A stretch of 38,323 bases of DNA from an uncultured Pelagibacteraceae bacterium (GCA_902570055.1 CACFWQ010000005.1:1-38323); one strand, 5' to 3'. Shown: positions 6,957 through 16,033, numbered from the stretch's first letter. Translations and numbers: made by a program. The notes: generated by a model not told the origin, from the sequence alone.

Positions 6957-7805
6957 TTAATTAGACTTTATTTTAATTTCTCTTCTAAAAATATAAATAC
7001 CAGAGCTTATTATTATAAATAAACCAAGAAAATGTAAAGGACCAGGAAAATGATTAAAGAAATAATATCCTATAATTATATTAGTAATTATTTCAAAATA
7101 GCCAAAGGGAGCTAACTTTGAAGCATCAGCATATCTTAAAGACAATATTAAAAGTAAATGTCCTACTGAAGCAAAAAAACCAATTGCAAACATCATATAC
7201 CATTGAGTAATAGTAGGTTGGACCCAAACTGCAGGCATAATTAATGTTCCTATGATTGCCCCCACTACTCCGGTTAATAAAAGTGTTAAAAGTGGATGAT
7301 CTGATTTATGTAGTTTTCTAGTTATAATTAAATAAAAACCATATAAAACTCCAGTTCCAAGTGCAGCAAGGCTTGCTAAATTTATTTCCATAAAGCCTGG
7401 TCTAATAACAATCAATGATCCAATAAAACCTATAATAACAGCGGACCATCTTCTAAAACCAACTTTTTCTCCTAATAAAAATGGTGACAAAGTTGTTACT
7501 ATTAATGGTGCTATAAAAGCTAAGGTGAGAGCTTTAGCTAGTGATATTACCGATATAGAATAAAAAAATAAAATATTTGCAGAAAATAATAAAAGTCCCC
7601 TGATTAATTGAAGTTTAGGTTTTTCAGTCCACTTAAAATTTTTTCTAAAAAAAATTAACATAACAGGCAAAACAATCACGACAGTGAAAAAATACCTGGA
7701 CCAAGTAATTTGCAATACAGGCAAGGTGGAACTTAAATATTTAGCAAATCCGTCCATTATAGGTAACATTACCCATGCAGATAAATTTAGGATAATTGCT
7801 TTCAC
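6957..7805 (-). CDS. EamA/DMT-superfamily transporter
   Basis: Inner-membrane transporter of the drug/metabolite superfamily with two tandem EamA repeats and about ten hydrophobic helices in 282 aa. The first repeat opens with 'MLPIMDGFAKYLS' and 'ITWSRYFFTVV', as in many RhaT/EamA-like exporters. I chose the GTG at 7805 (giving VKAIILNLSAW) over an ATG 36 nt upstream. The longer start would overlap the AEC gene by 32 nt, and its extra residues do not look like a helix start. It is the last gene of the leftward unit NDUFS4-like, sbmA, AEC, EamA. The substrate is unknown; family members export amino acids or other metabolites. Confidence 0.85.
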   Translation of the reverse strand: MKAIILNLSAWVMLPIMDGFAKYLSSTLPVLQITWSRYFFTVVIVLPVMLIFFRKNFKWTEKPKLQLIRGLLLFSANILFFYSISVISLAKALTLAFIAPLIVTTLSPFLLGEKVGFRRWSAVIIGFIGSLIVIRPGFMEINLASLAALGTGVLYGFYLIITRKLHKSDHPLLTLLLTGVVGAIIGTLIMPAVWVQPTITQWYMMFAIGFFASVGHLLLILSLRYADASKLAPFGYFEIITNIIIGYYFFNHFPGPLHFLGLFIIISSGIYIFRREIKIKSN

Positions 7806-7809
7806 AGAC

Positions 7810-8709
7810 TTAATTAAAGTACTTAAGTGACAAAAATACAACTATTATCAATGTAAAAAACGACAAAAATGTAGACAGAGCAACAGTGCCCGCAGTTGTA
7901 TCATAAATATGTTTTGGCGAATATATTCTGCTAATTAAATATGTTAAAATAGCTGAAGGCATAGACGCTTGTATAAACATAACTCCTGCTTCTACACCAT
8001 CAAGATTAAAATAATTAATAAATCCTAAGCCGACTAATGGTCCAATAATAACTCTTACAATGGAGTAAATTAAGGTTTCTTTTAAATTAAAAACTTTTAA
8101 TTTAGATAAAGCAACACCTAGTGACATTAAAACTAAAAAAATAGTAGAATAACCAATTAAGAAAGTAGAATTTTCTATAAATGTTGGAACTGGAATTTTA
8201 AAATAAACAAAAAATAATGAAACAATCAAAACATAAACAGGAACACATTCAATAAGAGGTTTTACAGAAAATTTTCTACTAGATAATAAAATATTAACAG
8301 TAAAGTGCAGAACCAGAATTATTGAAGTAATAGCTGTAGCAATAGCTAAACCAGAATTTCCATAAGCAAATAGACATATGGGTATTCCCATATTGCCAGT
8401 ATTAGGCAATATAAAAGGAGGTAGTAATCTAAAAATGTCTTTATTTAATAATTTAAGTACAATGATTCCAATTACTGAAAATATTGCAACATAGAGAAGT
8501 ATATAATAAGCAAATCTTAAAAATATTTCAAAATCAATGCCAGATACGGTTAAAGAGTAAAAAATAATACATGGTAGGCCTACATTTCCAGAAAAAGTTG
8601 TAATAAAATTTGTATCAAATTTAGGGTCTTTTTTTCCATACCAAAAACCAATACCTATGGTTAAAAAAACAGGAAATAATACGTCAAAAAGCTTTAATAC
8701 TAAATCCAT
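7810..8709 (-). CDS. AEC (auxin efflux carrier)-family transporter
   Basis: 299-aa integral membrane protein with about ten helices in two halves. The N-terminal 'LFPVFLTIGIGFWYGK', the following 'FSGNVGLPCIIFYSL' and the 'LPNTGNMGIPICLFAYG' segment are hallmarks of the AEC family, which includes MdcF and YfdV. 'MFIQASMPSAILTYLIS' is the matching half-repeat near the end. Bacterial members move organic acids such as malonate or malate, but the substrate here cannot be assigned. Its start is 3 nt from the end of the sbmA gene. Confidence 0.9.
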   Translation of the reverse strand: MDLVLKLFDVLFPVFLTIGIGFWYGKKDPKFDTNFITTFSGNVGLPCIIFYSLTVSGIDFEIFLRFAYYILLYVAIFSVIGIIVLKLLNKDIFRLLPPFILPNTGNMGIPICLFAYGNSGLAIATAITSIILVLHFTVNILLSSRKFSVKPLIECVPVYVLIVSLFFVYFKIPVPTFIENSTFLIGYSTIFLVLMSLGVALSKLKVFNLKETLIYSIVRVIIGPLVGLGFINYFNLDGVEAGVMFIQASMPSAILTYLISRIYSPKHIYDTTAGTVALSTFLSFFTLIIVVFLSLKYFN

Positions 8710-8712
8710 AAA

Positions 8713-9711
8713 TTATTTTGTTTCAATGGTAGCAGAACCTTCAGATAACTTTAACTTTGCTTCAAATTCTCTTAACCGTTTATAGACACTTGCCAATTCA
8801 ATAATAATAGGCCAAGATTTTAGAATATATTGCATTGAACCTTCAACTTTACTAAAAGCTCTAATTATTTGTTGCATTACACCAAGTGTAACTACTCCAG
8901 CAACTATTGCTGGAGCTAAAAAAACATATGCTGATAAAACATTTGCCTGTAAATATGCAATACGACCTATATCAAAATATAAATATCTTATATAACTAAG
9001 AAAATGAATTTTACGGACATCATTAAATAACTCTTCTAGAGTTTTTGGTCGTACAGTTTCATCATCTTCGGCTATAACAAGTATTTTTCTATAAGCAGCC
9101 TCCTGTTTTTGTAAATCGTATTCAACTCCAACAAGTCTAAGAATAAGACCTAAAACTATAAGAAATAAAGTACCTCCAATTGTCCAGATTAAAGCACCAA
9201 CTACTAGACCGTAATCCCAATCACCAAAAAAGAATATTGGTATACCGATACTTAAACCAATTAAAATTGGTGTAAATTCAACAAGCAACATAATGGCCTC
9301 AATTAGACTAGTTCCTAATGACTCCATAATACGTGAAAATTTGATTGTATCTTCCTGAACTCGTTGAGCAGCACCTTCAATTTTACGAGCTTTGTCGTAA
9401 ACACTATGGTACCACTCTACCATTGCTGTTCTCCATCTAAATAAAAAATGTGATGTAAAATATTTTATTACAACATAAACAGCTACATATATGCCAGCAA
9501 GTGTTATAAAAGATAATAGACTAGCCCAATATTCTTCAATTGTAATTGAATTTGGAGCACTTAATGCTTTTTGTATCATATCATAAAACTGCCCGAACCA
9601 TTCATTTATCTTAACATCAATTTTTACTTGCACCCACAAAGATGAAAGAATAAGAAATGATCCTATCCAAGCCCATAAAAACCATCTTTTTTCTATAAAA
9701 AATTTAAACAT
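8713..9711 (-). CDS. sbmA: SbmA/BacA-like peptide transporter, short form
   Basis: Inner-membrane protein of the SbmA/BacA family, which imports peptide antibiotics and related compounds using the proton gradient. Family blocks are in order: 'FYDMIQKALSAPNSITIEEY', 'SHFLFRWRTAM', 'IEGAAQRVQEDT', 'EAAYRKILV.AEDDE' and 'YLYFDIGRIAYLQANV', then 'VEGSMQYILKSWP'. At 332 aa it is about 70 residues shorter than E. coli SbmA (406 aa), and alignment from memory puts the loss at the N-terminus, where the first helices would be. The start at 9711 is one base from the upstream stop, so there is no room for a longer version. Confidence 0.9.
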   Translation of the reverse strand: MFKFFIEKRWFLWAWIGSFLILSSLWVQVKIDVKINEWFGQFYDMIQKALSAPNSITIEEYWASLLSFITLAGIYVAVYVVIKYFTSHFLFRWRTAMVEWYHSVYDKARKIEGAAQRVQEDTIKFSRIMESLGTSLIEAIMLLVEFTPILIGLSIGIPIFFFGDWDYGLVVGALIWTIGGTLFLIVLGLILRLVGVEYDLQKQEAAYRKILVIAEDDETVRPKTLEELFNDVRKIHFLSYIRYLYFDIGRIAYLQANVLSAYVFLAPAIVAGVVTLGVMQQIIRAFSKVEGSMQYILKSWPIIIELASVYKRLREFEAKLKLSEGSATIETK

Positions 9712-9992
9712 TATTTAGTAAAATTATCAGCATAAGATTTTTTAACAATTTTTCTCTCTTTTGAATCAATTAATTCAAATTGAATATTATTTTTTTTTGC
9801 ATATTCAATAGCTAGTTCTTTTGTGGAAAATTCTAATTTTAGTTCTGACAAAGTATCTATTGAACTCTCCCACCCCATTAATGGACTAATACCAGTATTT
9901 TTTGTTTCAAATTCAATAATCCATTTATCAAATTTGCTAAGACCTGATTGCATAGCTGTTTTGGTTGGTTTGTAAATTTTTGCCTTTTTCAT
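9711..9992 (-). CDS. NDUFS4-like NADH dehydrogenase (complex I) accessory subunit
   Basis: A 93-aa protein of the 'ETC complex I subunit' family, the bacterial counterpart of mitochondrial NDUFS4/18-kDa subunit found in alphaproteobacteria. It shows the opening '[14 protein letters not shown]', the core 'WIIEFETKN' and '[11 protein letters not shown]', and '[14 protein letters not shown]'. It would sit on the matrix arm of complex I at the cytoplasmic face. The start ATG lies only 5 nt after the CCA end of the tRNA-Pro on the same strand, so there is no room for a Shine-Dalgarno outside the tRNA. Its last base overlaps the first base of sbmA. Confidence 0.88.
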   Translation of the reverse strand: MKKAKIYKPTKTAMQSGLSKFDKWIIEFETKNTGISPLMGWESSIDTLSELKLEFSTKELAIEYAKKNNIQFELIDSKERKIVKKSYADNFTK

Positions 9993-9997
9993 ATAAA

Positions 9998-10074
<77 letters not shown>

Positions 10075-10169
10075 ATTATGGCTACTATTACAGTACATAA
10101 AGATAATTTAAAAGCATAAACAACAACAAAAATCACAGATTTTCCATTAAATTTGCGATATAAGAAAAT

Positions 10170-10634
10170 ATGATCATTGAATGTGAAAAGTGTAATAAAA
10201 AATTTGAAGTTCAGGATAATCTGATACCAGATGAAGGAAGGCTATTGAAATGTGGAACATGTTCTCATCAATGGCACTTCACACCTAATTCTAGTCTAGA
10301 AATAAACGAAAATATTGATGTATCAGAAGAAACTAAACCAGTTAAAGAAAAGCCTAAAAATGTAATAAAAAAAATTAAACCTCAAAAATTAAATGATATT
10401 AAAGAAATAAATGTGGATGATGAATATAATAATGAAGTTCAAGAAACTAAAAAAAATATTGGTGTTTTGAGTTTTCTTTTAATTATAATCATAAGTTTTA
10501 TAGCATTAGTTATTTTTGTCGACACCTTTAAAAATCAATTGTCTCCACTTATACCAAATATTAATTTATATATTGAGAGCTTGCGTGAAATTTTAAAAGA
10601 TATATTTTTATTTTTTTTAGATTTATTAAAATAA
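10170..10634 (+). CDS. MJ0042-type zinc-ribbon membrane protein
   Basis: A 154-aa protein with an N-terminal zinc ribbon: C5-x2-C8 and C28-x2-C31 in 'CEKCNKKF' and 'KCGTCSHQWHF', the MJ0042 finger. A charged low-complexity linker follows (about 40-95), then one membrane helix (about 97-118) and a hydrophobic C-terminal end. Proteins of this layout are common in alphaproteobacteria, near cell-division or envelope genes, but their role is not established. The N-terminal ribbon would face the cytoplasm. It is followed after 5 nt by nhaA and likely shares its transcript. Its promoter must lie in the 95-bp gap shared with the divergent tRNA-Pro. Confidence 0.82.
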   Translation: MIIECEKCNKKFEVQDNLIPDEGRLLKCGTCSHQWHFTPNSSLEINENIDVSEETKPVKEKPKNVIKKIKPQKLNDIKEINVDDEYNNEVQETKKNIGVLSFLLIIIISFIALVIFVDTFKNQLSPLIPNINLYIESLREILKDIFLFFLDLLK

Positions 10635-10639
10635 AATAG

Positions 10640-11815
10640 ATGATTAACTATATAACTTCGTCTTTTAAATGGTTTTTTAAATTAGAATCTGCCAGTGGAT
10701 TAATGTTATTAGTTTGCGCTGTAATAGCATTAACAATTAGCAACTCATCGTTATCAAATTTATATTTTAATTCACTTGATTATTATTTATTTATTGGAAT
10801 TAAAGATTTTGGTCTTAAGTTAAGTATATTGCATTGGATAAATGATGCTTTAATGGCAGTATTTTTCTTTTTTGTAACTTTGGAAATAAAAAGAGAATTT
10901 ATACAAGGTGAGCTATCCACACCCAAACAAGCAATTTTGCCAATAATAGCTGCTATAGGTGGAATGCTTGTTCCTGCTTTATTTTATATATTTATAAATT
11001 TCGGTGATTATGAAACATTAAGAGGTTGGGCCATACCATCAGCTACAGATATAGCTTTTTCTTTGGGTGTTTTATCTTTATTGGGATCAAGAGTTCCAAT
11101 TTCTCTCAAGGTTTTTTTAACAGCACTAGCTATCATTGATGATTTGGGTGCAATTATTATTATTGCTTTTTTTTATACAGGAGATTTAAATATAAAATAT
11201 CTAATTTTACTTTTAATAACTTTTACTTTTTTATTAATTTTAAACAAATTTAATATAAAGAAGTTTTTACCTTATTTAATAACTGGTTTATTGCTGTGGT
11301 TCTTTACTCACGAATCTGGAGTCCATGCTACTATTGCTGGCGTACTTTTAGCTACCATAATACCTCATAGAAAAAAAAATAAAGATTTTTCTTTATTAAT
11401 GAAAATTGAGCATTCTATTAGTCCTTACGTTGCTTTTGGTATAATGCCACTTTTTGCTTTTGCTAATGCGGGTGTTTCTTTAAACGATGTAACTTTTAAT
11501 TCTTTATTATTGCCAGTTCCACTTGGTATTTTATTGGGCTTATTCATTGGTAAACAAGTTGGTGTTCTATTATTTTCTTTTATTTCAATTAAATTAAAAA
11601 TTGCTCAAATGCCAAGCAACGCCAATTGGTTAAATTTTTATGGAGTTGGAATATTAACAGGTATTGGGTTTACTATGAGTTTATTTGTAGGTAATTTAGC
11701 ATTTATAGAAAATACTCAATATATGGATGGTGTTAAAATAGGCGTTTTGTCAGGTTCTCTTTTGTCAACATTATTTGGATACGCTATATTATTAATAAGC
11801 AATAAAAAAAATTAA
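10640..11815 (+). CDS. nhaA: Na+/H+ antiporter NhaA
   Basis: Electrogenic Na+/H+ antiporter for pH and Na+ homeostasis, fitting a marine cell. 391 aa with about 12 helices. Signature residues are present: 'SATDIAFSLGVL' with D137 and 'LAIIDDLGAIIII' with the ion-binding pair D167-D168. 'FFFFVTLEIKREF' and 'HATIAGVLLATIIP' are other NhaA blocks, and the C-terminus has 'GIGFTMSLFVGNLAF'. Normal family length. It is the second gene of a rightward pair with the zinc-ribbon gene and converges on the metallo-hydrolase gene with a 5-bp gap. Confidence 0.97.
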   Translation: MINYITSSFKWFFKLESASGLMLLVCAVIALTISNSSLSNLYFNSLDYYLFIGIKDFGLKLSILHWINDALMAVFFFFVTLEIKREFIQGELSTPKQAILPIIAAIGGMLVPALFYIFINFGDYETLRGWAIPSATDIAFSLGVLSLLGSRVPISLKVFLTALAIIDDLGAIIIIAFFYTGDLNIKYLILLLITFTFLLILNKFNIKKFLPYLITGLLLWFFTHESGVHATIAGVLLATIIPHRKKNKDFSLLMKIEHSISPYVAFGIMPLFAFANAGVSLNDVTFNSLLLPVPLGILLGLFIGKQVGVLLFSFISIKLKIAQMPSNANWLNFYGVGILTGIGFTMSLFVGNLAFIENTQYMDGVKIGVLSGSLLSTLFGYAILLISNKKN

Positions 11816-11820
11816 AATTT

Positions 11821-12594
11821 TTAAATATAAAATGACATTCCATCATAAGCTGGAATTATATTTTTAGGTAAAACTTTTAATAAATAATTATAATCTAAAT
11901 CAGCATGTAAATTGGTTAATATTGACGTTTTTGGTTTAATTTTAGTTATTAGATCTAAGACACCATCTAAATTATAATGTGAAGGGTGTTTTTCAATTCT
12001 AAGACAATCAATAACAAAAAATTTTAAATTCATAAAATTTTTTAGATCTTTGTTATAAATATAACTAACATCACTAGCATAAGCACATTTATTATTGATT
12101 ATATAGCTTAAACATTGAATGTTTCCATGCTTAACAGGTATTGCTTTTATTTTTAAAAAAGTTTTTTTTTCGTTAAAAATATTAATTTTTTTAATTTTTT
12201 TTAAATTTAATATTGCTGGATATGCAAAATTTCCTTTGAAACAATATGGGAAAGCTTTTTTTAGATAATTTTTAGTAATATTATTCGCATAAACAGGAAT
12301 TTTATGTTTATTCTTAATATAGAAAACTCTTAAATCGTTTATTCCATGCGTCTGGTCAGCATGATGATGAGAGTATAATACACGATCAATTTGGTTTATA
12401 TTGTTGTTAATTAGCTGAGAACGGATGTCTGGTGACGTATCAATTAAAGTATTGCTATGCTTTGAAGATATTAAAAATGAACATCTTGTTCTATAATTTT
12501 TTTTTTCTTTTGGATTACACTTGCCCCAATATCCGTCTGATCTCGGCACACCAAATGAACTTCCACAACCCAATATGGTAAACTTTACTCTCAT
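11821..12594 (-). CDS. Metallo-beta-lactamase-fold hydrolase, PhnP-like
   Basis: 257-aa MBL-fold enzyme resembling the PhnP / phosphoribosyl 1,2-cyclic phosphate phosphodiesterase group. It has 'ILGCGSSFGVPRSDGYWGKC' at the N-terminus and the metal motif H76-x-H78-x-D80 plus H83 in 'SHHHADQTHGINDLR'. Further ligands are in 'KHGNI', 'YASDVSYI' and 'TNLHADLDY'. In alphaproteobacteria such genes are common outside phosphonate operons, so phosphonate use should not be assumed. No other phn gene is present here. It follows hom by 4 nt on the same strand. Confidence 0.88.
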   Translation of the reverse strand: MRVKFTILGCGSSFGVPRSDGYWGKCNPKEKKNYRTRCSFLISSKHSNTLIDTSPDIRSQLINNNINQIDRVLYSHHHADQTHGINDLRVFYIKNKHKIPVYANNITKNYLKKAFPYCFKGNFAYPAILNLKKIKKINIFNEKKTFLKIKAIPVKHGNIQCLSYIINNKCAYASDVSYIYNKDLKNFMNLKFFVIDCLRIEKHPSHYNLDGVLDLITKIKPKTSILTNLHADLDYNYLLKVLPKNIIPAYDGMSFYI

Positions 12595-12598
12595 TAGT

Positions 12599-13888
12599 CT
12601 AAAAAAGACGTATCAAAGTTGGATTTTGTAAAATATTTTTGCTTTTTTTAAATATTTGTAGACATTTATTTGAATTTTTTTCATTAATTTTATGTGTAAT
12701 AATTACTATAGTAGCTTTTTTATTTTTCTTATCTGGTATCTGAATAAGTCTCTCTATTGAAATATTAAAACGCGCTAAATTTTTTGTTATTTCGGACAAA
12801 ACTCCTGGTTTGTCATTAACTTCAAATCTTAAATATAAAGAATTTATATACTTTGATGAATCGTATATAGTAATTTTTTTTCTTTTACGAGATGGAATAC
12901 CAAAAGGATATTTAATATTACCTCTTAAAATTGACAAAAGATCTGACATTAAAGCAGAAGAAGTTGGACCTGGGCCTGCTCCTTCACCTTGTAAAATACT
13001 TTGTCCTACGGGATAACCTTTTAATATAACTGCATTCATAACACCGTTTATATTTCCAATATATGTATCTTTTTTTACTAAACATGGATGAACTCTCTCA
13101 AATAATTTATTATTAATGATTTCAGTTATTCCTAATAATTTAATTCTAAGGTCTAATTTATCTGCCATATTAATATCTTTAATTTCAATATTTTCAATTC
13201 CTTCCATTAGACCGGAATTTTTTGAAATCTTGTTATTAAATGCAAGAGCAGATAATATTTTTACCTTTGATAAAGCATCATATCCATTTAAATCATATTT
13301 TGGATTTAACGGTTCTGCATAACCTAAATTTTGAGCTCTTTTTAAAACATTGGAAAATGTACTTTTGGAATTTTCCATTTCAGTAAGAATATAATTGCAA
13401 GTACCATTCAAAATTCCTACCACTTTTATAATTTTATTTGTGGCCAAGCCTTCTTTTAGTGTTCTTAAAATTGGTATTCCACCTCCTACTGCGGCCTCAA
13501 ATTCTAAATTAACTTTATTTTTTTCTGCCAACATGGCTAAATAGTCACCATGTTTTGCAATAAGTGATTTATTAGGTGTCACAACATGTATCTTATTTTT
13601 TAAAGACAATTCAACAATTTTTTTTGATATACCATTATTTAGACCTACTACTTCAAACAAGACATCAATTTTTTCATTTTTTATAATATCTAAAGGATTT
13701 TTATAAAAAATTTTTTTATTTATTTTAAATTTTCTTTTTTTATTAATATTTTTGGCAGAAATTGCAGAAATTTTAATTTTTTTGCCCGTTTTAACTTCAA
13801 TTTCATTTTTTTTTTTACTTAGTTCATTCAATAAATATCCTCCAATTTGACCAAGTCCAACAACAGCAATACTAATATTTTTCTTCAT
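12599..13888 (-). CDS. hom: Homoserine dehydrogenase
   Basis: Reduces aspartate semialdehyde to homoserine, the branch point to threonine and methionine. 429 aa: Rossmann domain opening 'AVVGLGQIGGYLL', 'TPNKSLIAKHGDYL', the signature 'VGGGIPILRTLKEGL', 'GILNGTCNYILTEM' and 'YDLNGYDALSKVKILSALAF' with catalytic Lys/Asp, then 'GEGAGPGPTSSALMSDL'. A C-terminal ACT domain starts near residue 350 (LRFEVNDKPGVLSEI), typical of threonine-feedback-regulated enzymes. It is preceded by a small lipoprotein gene (13 nt) and argC, and followed by the MBL hydrolase. With metY in this window it supplies the homoserine backbone for methionine. Confidence 0.97.
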   Translation of the reverse strand: MKKNISIAVVGLGQIGGYLLNELSKKKNEIEVKTGKKIKISAISAKNINKKRKFKINKKIFYKNPLDIIKNEKIDVLFEVVGLNNGISKKIVELSLKNKIHVVTPNKSLIAKHGDYLAMLAEKNKVNLEFEAAVGGGIPILRTLKEGLATNKIIKVVGILNGTCNYILTEMENSKSTFSNVLKRAQNLGYAEPLNPKYDLNGYDALSKVKILSALAFNNKISKNSGLMEGIENIEIKDINMADKLDLRIKLLGITEIINNKLFERVHPCLVKKDTYIGNINGVMNAVILKGYPVGQSILQGEGAGPGPTSSALMSDLLSILRGNIKYPFGIPSRKRKKITIYDSSKYINSLYLRFEVNDKPGVLSEITKNLARFNISIERLIQIPDKKNKKATIVIITHKINEKNSNKCLQIFKKSKNILQNPTLIRLF

Positions 13889-13901
13889 AACTTTACTCTT
13901 T

Positions 13902-14066
13902 TATATTTGGATATCCTTTTTGATCATTATATATTTCTAATAGTTTTTTAAATTCTATAAAAGAATAATTTTTATTAAAATCTATAGTTTCAACAATATT
14001 TGATTCTTTTAAATCTTGTCTAACACATGACGTAAGCAAAACAATTATAAAAATTAACTTATTCAT
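13902..14066 (-). CDS. 54-aa putative lipoprotein between argC and hom
   Basis: Translating the minus strand from ATG at 14066 gives 54 residues. They begin MNKLIFIIVLLTSCVRQDLK, a short signal peptide ending in a lipobox (LTSC, Cys at 14), so a lipid-anchored periplasmic or outer-membrane peptide is predicted. The start overlaps the argC stop as ATGA (14063-14066), a typical translational-coupling junction, and the stop is 13 nt before hom. The remainder (about 40 aa) is charged and probably helical, with no recognised domain. The coupling, the lipobox and the lack of other use of this space make it likely real. Function is unknown. Confidence 0.72.
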
Positions 14067-15085
14067 TTAAGACCTCTTGATTCCGGAAACTTATAAATAA
14101 TATTCATATTTTGCACTGCTTGTCCTGAGCCACCTTTTATTAAATTATCTATAGCAGAAAGTATTATTACCTTATTTTTGTATTTTGTTTTGCATACGGA
14201 TATAAGGCAATTATTTGTGTTAATAACGTCATTTGTGCTTATGGGTGTATTAAAGTTAGCAAATTTAATAAATATTTTATTTTTATAATTTTTTTTTAAA
14301 AAATAATAAATTGATTTGGCAGTTTGTGTTTTTGAAAGATCTATATAAATAGTGCTTAAAATTCCCCTAAACATAGGTGTTAAATGAGGCGTAAAATGAA
14401 ATGTAATTTTTTCTTTACATGTTTTTTTTAGTTCTTGTTCGATTTCAGAGTTATGTCTATGCCAACCTACTCCATAAGCACTTAGAGACTCATAAAGATT
14501 TCTTTTTGCATGAGTAAAATGTATTTTTCTTCCCGCTCCAGAATAACCTGATTTAGAATCTATAATGATATTTTTGTAATAAATTTTTTTATTTTTTACT
14601 AAAGGTAATAGAGGTAAAAGTATTGATGTTGGATAACAACCTGGACAAGCAATAATTTTATAATTATTTAAATTTGTTTTATTTAGCTCGGGTAAACCAT
14701 ATATACTATCTGGAATATTTTTTTTAGCTTGGTGATTAATTTTATACCATTTTTTATATTCTTTTGGATTCTTAATTCTAAAATCAGCAGCAAGATCTAT
14801 TAATTTATTTTTTTTAAGGAGATGTTTAGATAGAATTTGAGCTTCTCCATTTGGAAGAGCAGTAAAGATTAAATTTACATTTTTTAAATATTTTTTTTTA
14901 AATTTAACAATCTTTGGCAATTTTTTATTTTTTAAATTTTTATCAAAAAAAGAAATATTTTTTCCTACAGAAGAGTTTCCACATAAATATTTAATATTTA
15001 TGTTTTTATGTTTTGACAAAATTTTTACAAGCTGAATACCTATATATCCAGTAGATCCAGCAACCAATACATCAATCTTTTGCAT
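14063..15085 (-). CDS. argC: N-acetyl-gamma-glutamyl-phosphate reductase
   Basis: Third step of arginine synthesis: NADPH reduction of N-acetylglutamyl phosphate to the semialdehyde. 340 aa, class with 'VAGSTGYIGIQLV' at the N-terminal nucleotide-binding fold, 'LPNGEAQ', and 'DLAADFRIK'. The catalytic Cys is C150 in 'IACPGCYPTS'. 'GYSGAGRK' and 'GWHRHNSEIEQEL' contain the conserved His. 'GGSGQAVQNMNI' near the C-terminus is also canonical. It lies 35 nt downstream of rpsI and is coupled to the small lipoprotein gene, so a rplM-rpsI-argC-lipoprotein-hom leftward transcript is plausible. Confidence 0.97.
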   Translation of the reverse strand: MQKIDVLVAGSTGYIGIQLVKILSKHKNINIKYLCGNSSVGKNISFFDKNLKNKKLPKIVKFKKKYLKNVNLIFTALPNGEAQILSKHLLKKNKLIDLAADFRIKNPKEYKKWYKINHQAKKNIPDSIYGLPELNKTNLNNYKIIACPGCYPTSILLPLLPLVKNKKIYYKNIIIDSKSGYSGAGRKIHFTHAKRNLYESLSAYGVGWHRHNSEIEQELKKTCKEKITFHFTPHLTPMFRGILSTIYIDLSKTQTAKSIYYFLKKNYKNKIFIKFANFNTPISTNDVINTNNCLISVCKTKYKNKVIILSAIDNLIKGGSGQAVQNMNIIYKFPESRGLK

Positions 15086-15120
15086 TTTTTATATATAACA
15101 GTAAAAGTATTAAAAGGATA

Positions 15121-15561
15121 TTATCTTTTAGAAAACTGAAAACTTCTTCTAGCTTTTCTGTGTCCATATTTTTTCCGTTCCACAGCTCTAGAATCCCTTG
15201 TAGTTAATTTTTCTTTTTTAAGCTTAGTTTTAAGATCAGGTTCAAATAATAAAAGTGCTTTTGATATTCCAAGAACCATCGCGCCAACCTGGCCTGTCAT
15301 TCCACCGCCGCTTAAACTGCATTTAACATCATAAGATGTATTTTGATCAGTTATTTCAAAAGGTCTCAATAATTGCATTTTATGATTTTCTCTTGTGAAA
15401 TAGTTTTCATAATTCTTTCCGTTGACATAAATTTTACCTGTTCCTTTTTTAAGCCAAACCTTAGCTACAGAGGTTTTTCTTCTTCCAGTGGCATATTTGC
15501 TGTCTTTAAAATCTAACTTAATTTTTTTATCTTTATTTGGCGATATTTGATTTTCTTCCAT
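15121..15561 (-). CDS. rpsI: 30S ribosomal protein S9 (uS9)
   Basis: Small-subunit head protein whose C-terminal tail reaches the P-site tRNA. 'YATGRRKTSVAKVWLKKG' is the family opening, 'RPFEITDQNTSYDVKCSLSGGG' the core and 'KYGHRKARRSFQFSKR' the basic tail ending in the canonical SKR. At 146 aa it has a lysine-rich N-terminal extension of about 20 residues. It follows rplM with 1 nt between them, the universal rplM-rpsI pair. Confidence 0.98.
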   Translation of the reverse strand: MEENQISPNKDKKIKLDFKDSKYATGRRKTSVAKVWLKKGTGKIYVNGKNYENYFTRENHKMQLLRPFEITDQNTSYDVKCSLSGGGMTGQVGAMVLGISKALLLFEPDLKTKLKKEKLTTRDSRAVERKKYGHRKARRSFQFSKR

Positions 15562-15562
15562 T

Positions 15563-16033
15563 TTAATTTCTTAATAAATTTTTGTTATTTAGTTTTGATA
15601 GTTCTATTGTAGTTAAATTTTGTGCTTCATGTGGATGATTTTCTCCAGAGTAAACTTTTAATTTTGTTAATTGTTTTTTTGATAAAGGCCCAACAGGAAG
15701 CATTCTTTTTACAGCAAGTTTTAATACCTCTCCTGGTTTTTTTTCATGTAGCCTTTCAGGGTTAGTTTCCTTTATTCCACCTGGATAACCTGTGTGCCTA
15801 TAATATTTTTTATTTGAAAATTTTTTACCAGTAAATTTAACCTTCTCCACATTTTTAACTACAACAAAATCACCATTATCCATATGTGGTGTGTATGTTG
15901 GTTTATTTTTTCCTCTAATAATTTTAGCTATAACTGTTGCTAATCTACCAACTACAGCGTTACTACCATCAATAATATACCAATGATTTTTAATTTCACT
16001 TTTTTTAATAAAATCTGTCATAAGAATGGGCAT
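15563..16033 (-). CDS. rplM: 50S ribosomal protein L13 (uL13)
   Basis: Large-subunit early-assembly protein. 'HWYIIDGSNAVVGRLAT', 'IIRGKNKPTYTPHMDNGD', 'YYRHTGYPGGIK' and 'KRMLPVGPLSKKQLTKLKVY' are canonical uL13 blocks. ATG at 16033 gives 156 aa. ATG at 16021 (MTDFIKKSEI) is equally possible and would leave a slightly longer leader. It is the first gene of the leftward ribosomal pair, divergent from metY across about 110 bp. Confidence 0.98.
   Translation of the reverse strand: MPILMTDFIKKSEIKNHWYIIDGSNAVVGRLATVIAKIIRGKNKPTYTPHMDNGDFVVVKNVEKVKFTGKKFSNKKYYRHTGYPGGIKETNPERLHEKKPGEVLKLAVKRMLPVGPLSKKQLTKLKVYSGENHPHEAQNLTTIELSKLNNKNLLRN

Noticed and set aside
11821-12594. Phosphonate metabolism (phnP) as a specific function for the MBL-fold protein.
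   Set aside because: No other phn gene is present and the family is broad; only the fold and metal motif are supported.
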